Source: Chloroflexota bacterium
GTDB taxonomy: Bacteria > Chloroflexota > UBA6077 > JACCZL01
Length of the DNA: 29,194 nucleotides
Assembly (NCBI GenBank): GCA_020845495.1
Contig: JADLFM010000135.1
Coordinates: 1 to 29,194 of the forward strand
Reading direction: 5' to 3'
Part shown: piece after piece, positions 23,039-29,194 of the stretch
How positions within the stretch are numbered: the first letter of the stretch is position 1
Layout: every line of letters begins with the position of its first letter
Program-made: the position numbers and the translations under genes
The notes under the pieces: generated by a model
Seen by the model: only the letters and a program-made list of their open reading frames with translations
Told to the model about the DNA's origin: nothing
Database searches by the model: none

Positions 23039-23898
23039 GCGTGACACAGCGCTCCCTCCCGGCGTAGATGTGCGAGCACGACCTCGGCGATGACGAAATC
23101 GTGCTCGGTGTCCAGATCGACGCACGGCTTGGCGTCCACGAGGTACGGGACGACGACCCGCCCGACGGTCGAGCCGGCCAGGACGACCTCGCTCCGGATC
23201 GCGTCGACCAGCCCGGCCGACCAGTAGGCGGGCTGGAGGATCTGGCGCGGGCAGTCCGGCCCCAATTCTCGCCAGAGCGGCGTATCCTCATACGGCCCGA
23301 GCCGGCCGTCCGGCCCCATCCGCCACATCTTGTGGGGGTGGTGCTCCTCCTTGTAGATCGACTTCACGCAGTCCGCGCCGGTCTCGCGCAGCAGCCGCAC
23401 CACGTCGTCGATCTGGCGCGGCTCGCGGAACGGCAGGGTCGGCCGAAGGTGCACCACCATGCCCGGCCGGTACTCTTCATGCTCGGCGAGCCAGGCTAGC
23501 GCGTGCTGAAAGACCGGCAGATCCGGCGTGTTGTCGCGGGCGTACTCGGCGGGCCGCAGGAACGGCACCTCAGCGCCGTACGCCTCCGCAACCTCGGCGA
23601 TCTCCGGGTCGTCGGTGGAGATGATGCAGCGATCGAGCTCGGCTGCGGCGCGGGCGGCCTCAATGCTCCAGGCGATGAGCGGCTTGCCCCCCAGCAGCTT
23701 GAGGTTCTTACGCGGGACGCCCTTCGAGCCGCCCCGGGCCGGAATGATGGCCAGCGCCCGGGTATCGAGCAACGGTCCCCGATCCTCCAGCGGCGCCGCT
23801 TCGGCGCGCTGGGGCGGCGCCGCTGGCTGCCCGGTTGTGGCGTGCCGGCCGACGCCGTTCGGCTGCTGCTTGGCCGCTCCGTTGCCTGGCTGTGTCAT
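23035..23898 (-). CDS. neuA: CMP-nonulosonate (acylneuraminate) cytidylyltransferase
   Basis: Activates a nonulosonic acid with CTP to give the CMP-sugar donor. Of 287 residues, the first 45 or so are a low-complexity tail, an unusual extension. The catalytic domain begins with LAIIPARGGSKGVPRKNLKLLGGKPLIAWSI, the CTP-binding signature of the family. It continues with STDDPEIAEVA, HLRPTLPFREP and the C-terminal DLDTEHDFVIAEVVL. The ATG overlaps the deacetylase stop (ATGA), and the stop overlaps the neuB start. The neuA-neuB coupling fits a CMP-Kdn or related pathway. Confidence 0.93.
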   Translation of the reverse strand: MTQPGNGAAKQQPNGVGRHATTGQPAAPPQRAEAAPLEDRGPLLDTRALAIIPARGGSKGVPRKNLKLLGGKPLIAWSIEAARAAAELDRCIISTDDPEIAEVAEAYGAEVPFLRPAEYARDNTPDLPVFQHALAWLAEHEEYRPGMVVHLRPTLPFREPRQIDDVVRLLRETGADCVKSIYKEEHHPHKMWRMGPDGRLGPYEDTPLWRELGPDCPRQILQPAYWSAGLVDAIRSEVVLAGSTVGRVVVPYLVDAKPCVDLDTEHDFVIAEVVLAHLRREGALCHA

Positions 23899-24749
23899 CG
23901 CTGATCCCCTGACGAGTCAGTACGCCGCTGACGGGTCGGCGTGGCGAACAGGTCGTCGGCCGGCACCCATTCGACGCCCGCGCGATCGGCGTGCTCGATG
24001 AAGGCGTCGAGCAAAGCTGCCAGGCGATCGTCGATCTCCCAATAGTGGGTCGCCAGGCAGAAATCTCCGCCGAACCGTTGCGCCTCCTCGAAGGCAGAGA
24101 GCAGCGCGTCGAGCGTCGTGCGCGGGACGAGCGGCTGGCAACCGAATTCGGCGTGGCGGTTGTACCGCACGGGCCAGGGGTAGATCAACCGATCCCGCCT
24201 GCTCCGCCCGGTCCGCCGACGATGGGCGGAGATACGCACGTAGTTCCGGAGCGTATCCACCCCCCACGGCTTCTTGTCCGGGCGGAACGAGTAGAACGAG
24301 CCGAGGACGTCGAGGCCGGCCGCGTCGACGGCCTGCAATCCCCGCCGCGAGAGCGCGTTGTGAGGGGGCACGAACGTCCGGATCGTCACGCCGAGCAGCG
24401 CTTCGAGGTAGCCCCGGCCCCGCGCCAGCCGGCCGGGCAGGTCCGGCCCGACCTCGAACTCGTAACCGGTCGGGAAGTTCTGGTGTGAGTAGCCGTGCAG
24501 CAGGATCGAGATCCGCCCCCGCTGGATCTGCTCGCGCAGGTATTCGACGAGCGCCAGGTTGTCCCCGAGCGGGAACGACCGAACCCCATCCCAGAACTCG
24601 GACGGGATGCCCTTCGAGCGGGTGCTCGCGTGGGCCGGCACGACCGCCAGCGAGATCGGGATCCGGGCCCAGTAGCGGCCGTACACCCGCTCCAAGTGCT
24701 CGGGGCGGGTGAAGAAGCAGGTGTCGTCGTCGCGGATGGCGCAACGCAT
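23895..24749 (-). CDS. NodB-like polysaccharide deacetylase family protein (DUF2334-like)
   Basis: A 284-residue carbohydrate esterase-like barrel with no signal peptide, so it is probably cytosolic. The N-terminal MRCAIRDDD provides the acidic metal/catalytic site. HGYSHQNF (about 85-92) is the His-x3-His metal pair, and FVPPHNALS follows. It may deacetylate a sugar intermediate or lipid-linked glycan, perhaps to make an amino sugar. The ATG at 24749 has a weak ribosome site. It lies 126 bases after the dehydrogenase and is coupled to neuA by an ATGA overlap. The substrate is unknown. Confidence 0.8.
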   Translation of the reverse strand: MRCAIRDDDTCFFTRPEHLERVYGRYWARIPISLAVVPAHASTRSKGIPSEFWDGVRSFPLGDNLALVEYLREQIQRGRISILLHGYSHQNFPTGYEFEVGPDLPGRLARGRGYLEALLGVTIRTFVPPHNALSRRGLQAVDAAGLDVLGSFYSFRPDKKPWGVDTLRNYVRISAHRRRTGRSRRDRLIYPWPVRYNRHAEFGCQPLVPRTTLDALLSAFEEAQRFGGDFCLATHYWEIDDRLAALLDAFIEHADRAGVEWVPADDLFATPTRQRRTDSSGDQR

Positions 24750-24875
24750 CGGCCGGGCGCGCGGGGCGTGATGGATGACCGGTGCCGATCGCGCCGCCAG
24801 AGCCGAGAGCGTAGCCAGAGCGGGTAGTGTACTCAGGGCCGTCGTGTGGTCACTACAGAGTGGACTCGACGTCGC

Positions 24876-26204
24876 TCAGAGCGCGACGACGTTCGTCCGC
24901 GGGTACTGCTTCAGCGCGTTGCAGGTATCGAGCACGACCGGCGCATTCGCGACGATCAGATCGTAGTCAACGCTCGTGTGCGGCGCGCAGAGGATCACGC
25001 CTTCGACGTGGCGCAGCGTCTCGGCCGTGAGCGGCACCGACTCGAGCGGCAACGGCTCGCGCAGGCTCGGGACGAGCGGGTCGTGATACTGCACCTCGTA
25101 GCCGTTCTCGGCGAGGCGGCGGAGGACCTCGAGCGCCGAGGACTCCCGTAGATCGGCCACGTCGCGCTTGTAGGTCACGCCCAGGACGAGCACCGTCGGG
25201 CGCGTCCCGTTCTTGCCATCCGTACCTCGTTCGCTCAGCAACCGGCCGAGCTTCTCGACGGCGAAGGTCGGCATGTGATCGTTGATCCGGCCGGCCGCCT
25301 CGATCATCGCCGCCATGACTCCGTGTCGTTGAGCGATCGCCTCCAGGTAGAAGGGCACGATCGGGATGCAGTGGCCACCGACGCCGGCGCCCGGATAGTG
25401 AGGCATGAACGCGAACGGCTTGGTGGCCGCCGCGTCGATAACCTCCCAGACACTGATGCCCAGCCGGTCGCACAACTGGGCGATCTCGTTGACGAAACTG
25501 ATGTTGATGAAGCGGAATGTGTTCTCGACTAGCTTCGACATCTCGGCCACTTCCGGCGAGCTCACCGGGACGACCACGTCGACGAATCCCTGATAGAGCA
25601 GCACGGCCAGTTCGGCGCAGCGCGGGGTGACGCCGCCGACGAGCTTCGGGGTGTTCTGGACGTTGAAGCGGGCGTTGCCGGGGTCGATCCGCTCCGGTGC
25701 GAAAACGACGAAGTAGTCCTCACCAACCGTCATGCTGGTGGTGGCGAGCCGCGAGAGCACGGCTTCGCGGGTCGTCCCCGGAGAGACAGTGCTCTGGAGG
25801 ATCACCAGCATGCCCGGATGGAGCCGCGCCGCGATGTCACGCGCGGCAGCCTCAACGAAGCGGAAGTCCGGCTGCTTGTCGTCCTTGAGCGGCGTCGGGA
25901 CGCAGATCAGCACCACGTCGCAGCCTTCCAGGGCGTCGAAGTCGCTCGTCGCGCGTAGCCGCCCTGCGTCGAGAAGGCCGCGGATCGTCGCGTCCGTAAC
26001 GTCCGAGACCGGGCTGGTCCCGCCGTTGACGGCATTCACGCGGGCCGGGTTCACGTCGAGCCCGACCACGGGATACCCTGCCTCGGCGATCTCGACGGCC
26101 ATCGGCAAGCCGGCATACCCGAGCCCGAGCACTCCCACACGAGCGGTACGCTCGGACAGCTTACGCTCGAGCGCAAGCGCCGGGGCGTGCTGCTGAATGG
26201 CCAT
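24876..26204 (-). CDS. UDP-hexose/N-acetylhexosamine 6-dehydrogenase (WecC/TviB-like)
   Basis: NAD-dependent enzyme that oxidises a nucleotide sugar at C6 to a uronic acid. The 442 residues are normal for the family. It has the Rossmann motif GLGYAGLPMAVE (about 24-35), CVPTPL (about 90), STVSPGTT, and the catalytic Cys in GVGGHCIPIVPFY. A C-terminal domain contains VLVLGVTYKRDVADLRESS. The sequence looks closest to UDP-GlcNAc/UDP-ManNAc dehydrogenases (TviB/WbpA/WecC), but UDP-glucose cannot be excluded. The ATG at 26204 has GGAGG at 26213-26217; the frame to 26360 is rejected because it would run through the promoter region. It is the first gene of the minus-strand polysaccharide operon. 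Confidence 0.92.
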   Translation of the reverse strand: MAIQQHAPALALERKLSERTARVGVLGLGYAGLPMAVEIAEAGYPVVGLDVNPARVNAVNGGTSPVSDVTDATIRGLLDAGRLRATSDFDALEGCDVVLICVPTPLKDDKQPDFRFVEAAARDIAARLHPGMLVILQSTVSPGTTREAVLSRLATTSMTVGEDYFVVFAPERIDPGNARFNVQNTPKLVGGVTPRCAELAVLLYQGFVDVVVPVSSPEVAEMSKLVENTFRFINISFVNEIAQLCDRLGISVWEVIDAAATKPFAFMPHYPGAGVGGHCIPIVPFYLEAIAQRHGVMAAMIEAAGRINDHMPTFAVEKLGRLLSERGTDGKNGTRPTVLVLGVTYKRDVADLRESSALEVLRRLAENGYEVQYHDPLVPSLREPLPLESVPLTAETLRHVEGVILCAPHTSVDYDLIVANAPVVLDTCNALKQYPRTNVVAL

Positions 26205-26219
26205 TCGACGATCCTCCGA

Positions 26220-26241
26220 ATACTCGCACGATACTCGCACG
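26220..26241 (-). repeat. 11-bp tandem duplication upstream of the dehydrogenase
   Basis: ATACTCGCACG twice without a gap (26220-26230 and 26231-26241), just before the ribosome site of the first polysaccharide gene. It may be part of the leader or an operator. Confidence 0.8.
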
Positions 26242-26330
26242 CCGGCGCAGGAATGATCTGCTAGCAGGGGTCCTGCTGGCAGCGGCGCGGCGGGCAGGGC
26301 AGGCCGCAAGGCAAGCTGCAAAGCCGGCCG

Positions 26331-26360
26331 ATTCTGCCACCGCTCCGAGAACCCTGTCAA
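26331..26360 (-). promoter_or_regulatory. promoter candidate of the polysaccharide operon
   Basis: On the minus strand TTGACA (26360-26355) is followed after 18 bases by CAGAAT (26336-26331, four of six consensus bases). This is the same 18-base spacing as in the ilv-leu promoter. Transcription would start about 120 bases before the dehydrogenase ATG. Confidence 0.5.
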
Positions 26361-26460
26361 CTCGAAGCAGCGGCGAGGCCGTCCTCAGCCAGGGCGCGTC
26401 GAAGATGATGCGTCTGTCCACGTCGCTGTCAACTTGAAGCAGCAGCAAGGCCCTCCTCAG
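26355..26460 (-). repeat. 34-bp promoter-like repeat in two copies, 72 bp apart
   Basis: Segments 26355-26388 and 26427-26460 match at 30 of 34 positions. On the minus strand each ends with TTGACA, preceded by a conserved stretch CTGAGGASGGCCTYGCYGCT (then GCTTCRAG). The copies may be tandem promoters with a shared upstream regulator site, or remnants of a repeated coding sequence (see the Clp-N-like frame at 10191, which has a similar CAAGTTGACAG segment). Confidence 0.7.
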
Positions 26461-26712
26461 GTCTGGCCCCGGTGCTGCACGTGATGTCGGCAGGTGCGCC
26501 CTCTCGGTGCTGCGCAGCGGCATGGGAGGTTCTCCCTCACGCGAGACGGGGGCTGCGCGCTCTCGAAGCTGGCGACTGACTCGCTGGCAGGCCCTCCCCC
26601 ACGCGAGCGGGAGGCCGGCCGGACGCGCACGTGCACGGAGTACAGGGCGAGCGGAGTACGGGCCGCGAGGAATCCGAACGGCGCAGTGCGGGCTGCCGGG
26701 CGTGCGCGTTCG

Positions 26713-26718
26713 GTACAC
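26713..26718 (+). promoter_or_regulatory. -10 element close to the start codon of the GT39-like gene
   Basis: TACACT (26713-26718) lies 10 bases before the ATG at 26729, with no ribosome site in between. This is the arrangement of a leaderless or nearly leaderless transcript. No convincing -35 is seen. Confidence 0.4.
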
Positions 26719-26728
26719 TCGCGGGTCG

Positions 26729-28294
26729 ATGGCCGCCACGACCTTGCGTGCGACGACTCCCTGCGCTCCCGGCCGTTCGCCCGAGGCGCGAGCGCTGACT
26801 CAGGGCGTACGGAGCGATGGGCAATGGCTCCGCCTGCCGGCGCCCGCTCCCTGGCTCGTCCTTCTCGTCGTCGGGCTGGCTGCGCTGGCGATCCGGCTGG
26901 CGTTCTTGTTCCGCGCGCCAGTCTTCATCATCGGCGACAGCGAAAATTACTTCTGGCCCGGCTACGAGCTCGCCCGCGAGATCGGCTTCGACCTCGAGTT
27001 GCGGCGCACGCCGGTCTACCCGCTGTTCATCGCGTTCGTGGTGCGTCAGATCGGCGAGGACCTCTCAGCGCTGGCGCTCGCTCAGCACCTGCTCGGCGTC
27101 GGGACGTGCGTGCTGACAGCGTGGCTCGGGCTGCGCTTCTGGGGGCCGTGGACGGGGCTGCTAGCCGGGCTGCTCGCGGCGCTGGCAGGCCCACTACTCG
27201 TCGCCGAGCACTACGTGATGGCCGAAGCGTTGTTCATCCCGCTCGCGCTGGCTGCCGTCGCCTGGCTGGCCGTGACCCTGGAGCGAGATGCCCGCTGGCC
27301 GCTGCTCGTCGGCGGACTGCTCGTTGGAGTGGCGGCGCTGACCCGGCCGGTCGGACTGGTGCTGGCCGTCGCCTGCGGGCTGGCGCTGCTTGTCGAAGGC
27401 TGGCACCGCGAGCAACAGCCGTTGCCGGCCCTGCGCTGGGCGCTGCCGCGTGGCCTGCTCCTCGTGCTCGGCGTCGGGATGGTCTGGTGGGGGTGGAGCG
27501 CTCGTAACCTGGCCGTCCACGGCACGTTCAGCGCCGAGGGCAACGCCGGCCAGACACTCGTCGGGCGGACGATGCGCCACGACCGTGGCTTCACCTTCGA
27601 AGATCCGGCCGAGCCGGACCCGGCCCGTCGCCGGGCGCGGGAGATCATGCAGGACGGACGCGGCGGTTTCGTCTCGCCGGTTCGCAACAAGATCCAGCGT
27701 GAGCTCGACCTGGATGAGGCCCAGGCCAACCGCCTGATGCGTGACCTCGCCGTCGACACGCTGCGCCGCCAGCCCGGCTACTACGTCGGCGGGACGCTCG
27801 CGAACTTCGCGGGGCTGGCCCAGGGGATGCCCGAGCGCTCGCGCGATCACTGGGCCACACGGCGTGAGGCCCGCAACCGCGAGGAGTGGGAGGCGAACGA
27901 GGCCATCCGCCATCTCCTCGGTCCCCCGACGCCGCTTCAGGAACAGCAGTACGGCGAGGCTAACATGCTGATCGCCCTGTACCAGTCCTACCGCTTCGGA
28001 CCACTCCTGCCACTGCTGGCGCTCGTCGGCGCGGCCGGGCTGGCGCTCGGTGTCGGGACCCGGCGTGCTCGACCGGGAGCGGCGGTCTTCCTACTGCTCG
28101 TCGTGGTCGGGCTGCTGCTCGCGGCGGTGGCGCTGGTGGCGCCGATCGCCCGCTATCGCTACCCGACCGAGCCGCTGTTCGCGCTGCTTGGGGCCGGCGG
28201 CCTCGCGACGCTGATTCAGGCAGCCCGGTGCGCAGCGGCCCGGATTCCCCCTCGCCCGGGTACGAATCCCCCCGTTCCCGGCCATTCGGGCTAG
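26729..28294 (+). CDS. polytopic GT39/ArnT-like glycosyltransferase
   Basis: A 521-residue membrane protein, probably using a polyprenyl-phosphate sugar donor. After a short cytosolic tail there is one transmembrane helix (about residues 41-60, WLVLLVVGLAALAIRLAFLF), then the first loop with GDSENYFWPGYELARE, where GT-C enzymes carry an acidic catalytic site. RRTPVYPLF and seven or more further hydrophobic helices follow. A soluble charged loop (about 275-420) and a last pair of helices (about 425-500) complete it. The frame from 26507 is rejected: residues before MAATTLRATTP are Arg-rich and lack a ribosome site. It is divergent from the polysaccharide operon, and its partner may be a lipid-linked sugar. 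The acceptor is unknown. Confidence 0.8.
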   Translation: MAATTLRATTPCAPGRSPEARALTQGVRSDGQWLRLPAPAPWLVLLVVGLAALAIRLAFLFRAPVFIIGDSENYFWPGYELAREIGFDLELRRTPVYPLFIAFVVRQIGEDLSALALAQHLLGVGTCVLTAWLGLRFWGPWTGLLAGLLAALAGPLLVAEHYVMAEALFIPLALAAVAWLAVTLERDARWPLLVGGLLVGVAALTRPVGLVLAVACGLALLVEGWHREQQPLPALRWALPRGLLLVLGVGMVWWGWSARNLAVHGTFSAEGNAGQTLVGRTMRHDRGFTFEDPAEPDPARRRAREIMQDGRGGFVSPVRNKIQRELDLDEAQANRLMRDLAVDTLRRQPGYYVGGTLANFAGLAQGMPERSRDHWATRREARNREEWEANEAIRHLLGPPTPLQEQQYGEANMLIALYQSYRFGPLLPLLALVGAAGLALGVGTRRARPGAAVFLLLVVVGLLLAAVALVAPIARYRYPTEPLFALLGAGGLATLIQAARCAAARIPPRPGTNPPVPGHSG

Positions 28295-28297
28295 ACT
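28292..28297 (+). promoter_or_regulatory. -10-like TAGACT before the RraA-family gene
   Basis: TAGACT overlaps the stop codon of the preceding gene and repeats the -10 hexamer of the ilv-leu promoter. The RraA-like ATG lies 41 bases downstream, and no clear -35 is visible. The gene may have its own promoter or read on from the glycosyltransferase. Confidence 0.3.
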
Positions 28298-28338
28298 CTC
28301 GGCGCGCCCGGCGATTGGGCGCACCAGGGAGGATCACG

Positions 28339-29055
28339 ATGGCCCAGGCTCCGAACGATGCCGAGCTACGGGCGAAGCTTGCCACGGTCACGACGGCGAC
28401 CGCCTCGGCGCTGCTCTACCGGCGCGGTTTCCCCTACACCTACATGCACGACGCCCATCCGATTCAGCACGGGATGCGCGTCAGCGGGCGCGCCGTGACC
28501 GTCCGGCTCGGCCCGGGCCGGCCGGATCTCGCCACCTCCGACGCGGACCGCAACACCAAAGACCCCCTCTGGGTCGCGATCGAGGCACTCCAGGACGGCG
28601 ACTTCCTGGTGATGGATTGTGGGGGCAACCAGCAGGCGGCGACGACAGGCGACATCCTGGCCGCGCGGATCAAGCGGCGGGGGGCCGTCGGTATCCTCTG
28701 CGACGGAGCTATCCGCGACGCCGCCCAGATTCAGGAGTTCGTCGGGATTCCGGCCTGGTCGCGCGGCGTCCATGGGCTCGGTTTCATGCCGACGATGGTC
28801 TCGCTCGACTGGGGAAAGACGGTCCGCTGTTTCGGCGTGACCGTCATCCCCGGCGACTACATCCTGGCTGACGACGACGGCGCGGTGATGGTGCCAGCGG
28901 CGCTGGCAGCCGAGATCGCCGAGGTTGGGGCCGAGCAGGAACTGAAGGAGACGTTCATTCGTGGCCTCGTCCAGCAGGGCGTGCCGGTTAGCGAATGCTA
29001 CCCGCCGAATGCCGAGACGCTGCGCAAGTTCGAGGAATGGAAGACGCAACGGTAA
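28339..29055 (+). CDS. RraA-like / HMG aldolase family protein
   Basis: A 238-residue protein of the RraA fold, a family that includes class II 4-hydroxy-4-methyl-2-oxoglutarate/4-carboxy-4-hydroxy-2-oxoadipate aldolases and the RNase E regulator RraA. It keeps GDILAARIKRRGAVGILCDGAIRD (about 107-130), in which the final Arg-Asp contacts substrate and metal in the aldolases. It is often mislabelled as dimethylmenaquinone methyltransferase. The longer length than RraA (about 160) and the C-terminal helix fit the catabolic aldolase-like members. The ATG at 28339 has GGGAGGA (28327-28333). A frame from 28228 overlaps the previous gene and is rejected. Its substrate is unknown. Confidence 0.88.
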   Translation: MAQAPNDAELRAKLATVTTATASALLYRRGFPYTYMHDAHPIQHGMRVSGRAVTVRLGPGRPDLATSDADRNTKDPLWVAIEALQDGDFLVMDCGGNQQAATTGDILAARIKRRGAVGILCDGAIRDAAQIQEFVGIPAWSRGVHGLGFMPTMVSLDWGKTVRCFGVTVIPGDYILADDDGAVMVPAALAAEIAEVGAEQELKETFIRGLVQQGVPVSECYPPNAETLRKFEEWKTQR

Positions 29056-29116
29056 TACCGTGCGCCATACCATCGACAGAATAGACGCCCACAGGGGAGC
29101 GGCACGGTACAATCGC

Positions 29117-29194
29117 TCTGTGGCGAGCGAGCGATCTCGGCCGGTCGCCCGATTCGAATCGGGCGACCGGCCGAGATCGCTCGCTCGCCACAGA
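29117..29194. repeat. perfect 78-bp palindrome ending at the last base
   Basis: Bases 29117-29155 are the exact reverse complement of 29156-29194, with no loop and no mismatch. The centre is CCCGATTCGAATCGGG (29148-29163). The symmetry reaches the final base, so its true length cannot be known from this window. A loop-free palindrome this long is rarely stable in genomes, and position at the end suggests a fold-back or assembly boundary. A putative -10, TACAAT (29108-29113), lies just before it. Confidence 0.97.

Noticed and set aside
26161..26523. Minus-strand 120-residue frame starting at 26523 upstream of the dehydrogenase
   Set aside because: It would overlap the dehydrogenase start by 44 bases and cover the promoter-like repeats; its composition is Ala/Arg-rich with no known domain. 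The possible GAGGGA site is not enough to call it.
29141..29170. tRNA T-arm-like GATTCGAATC near the window end
   Set aside because: The loop TTCGAAT would need a G-C closing pair, but the preceding base is A, and no acceptor, D or anticodon arm is nearby; it is the centre of the palindrome.
1..29194. CRISPR arrays, insertion sequences, rRNA genes
   Set aside because: No repeat-spacer pattern, transposase-like protein, or rRNA-like sequence was found; the repeats present are short tandem duplications.

Overview
The window is a high-GC bacterial segment with GTG/TTG starts, ATGA-overlapping genes, a leucine-type T-box in front of an ilv-leu operon and TTGACA-type promoters. This fits Chloroflexota (a Thermomicrobia-like lineage) best, but that is an impression from gene content and style; no marker gene is present to prove it.

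Left part (about 140-6900, + strand): a branched-chain amino acid operon, ilvB-ilvN-ilvC-leuA-leuB. It is preceded by a promoter and a T-box leader whose specifier codon reads CTC (Leu). The leader carries a second complete antiterminator/terminator module after the first, so one tRNA-sensing Stem I seems to be followed by two decision points. LeuA lacks the usual C-terminal leucine-feedback domain, so control may rest mainly on the leader. A bidirectional hairpin ends the operon, facing a crp gene on the other strand. That Crp keeps the E. coli-type recognition helix and cAMP-pocket residues and has a perfect TGTGA-N6-TCACA palindrome just upstream of its start.

Middle part (7700-15300): a gene-poor stretch of about 1.2 kb, two small membrane-anchored hypothetical proteins, a possible Clp-N fragment, and a 1307-residue nuclease-helicase on the - strand (RecB-like Fe-S nuclease, RNase H-like exonuclease, SF1 helicase) containing an in-frame 15-bp tandem repeat. 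A small hypothetical gene is divergent from it.

Right part (15375-26360, - strand): a surface-polysaccharide operon read from right to left. It encodes a nucleotide-sugar dehydrogenase, a NodB-like deacetylase, a CMP-nonulosonate cytidylyltransferase (NeuA-like), a nonulosonate synthase (NeuB-like), a KdsC-like HAD phosphatase, an NAD-dependent sugar epimerase/dehydratase, a GT-B-like glycosyltransferase, and an ABC exporter (Wzm permease, Wzt ATPase). The two exporter genes are separated by a VOC-fold gene and a zinc-ribbon gene. Several genes overlap by four to eight bases, so translation is probably coupled. The synthase, phosphatase and cytidylyltransferase together suggest a Kdn-like or other nonulosonic acid exported by the ABC route. 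Tandem promoter-like repeats lie upstream.

Far right (26700-29194, + strand): a polytopic GT39/ArnT-like glycosyltransferase, an RraA/HMG-aldolase-family protein, and a perfect 78-bp palindrome that ends exactly at the last base. The palindrome is most simply an assembly or fold-back end, less likely a hairpin telomere.
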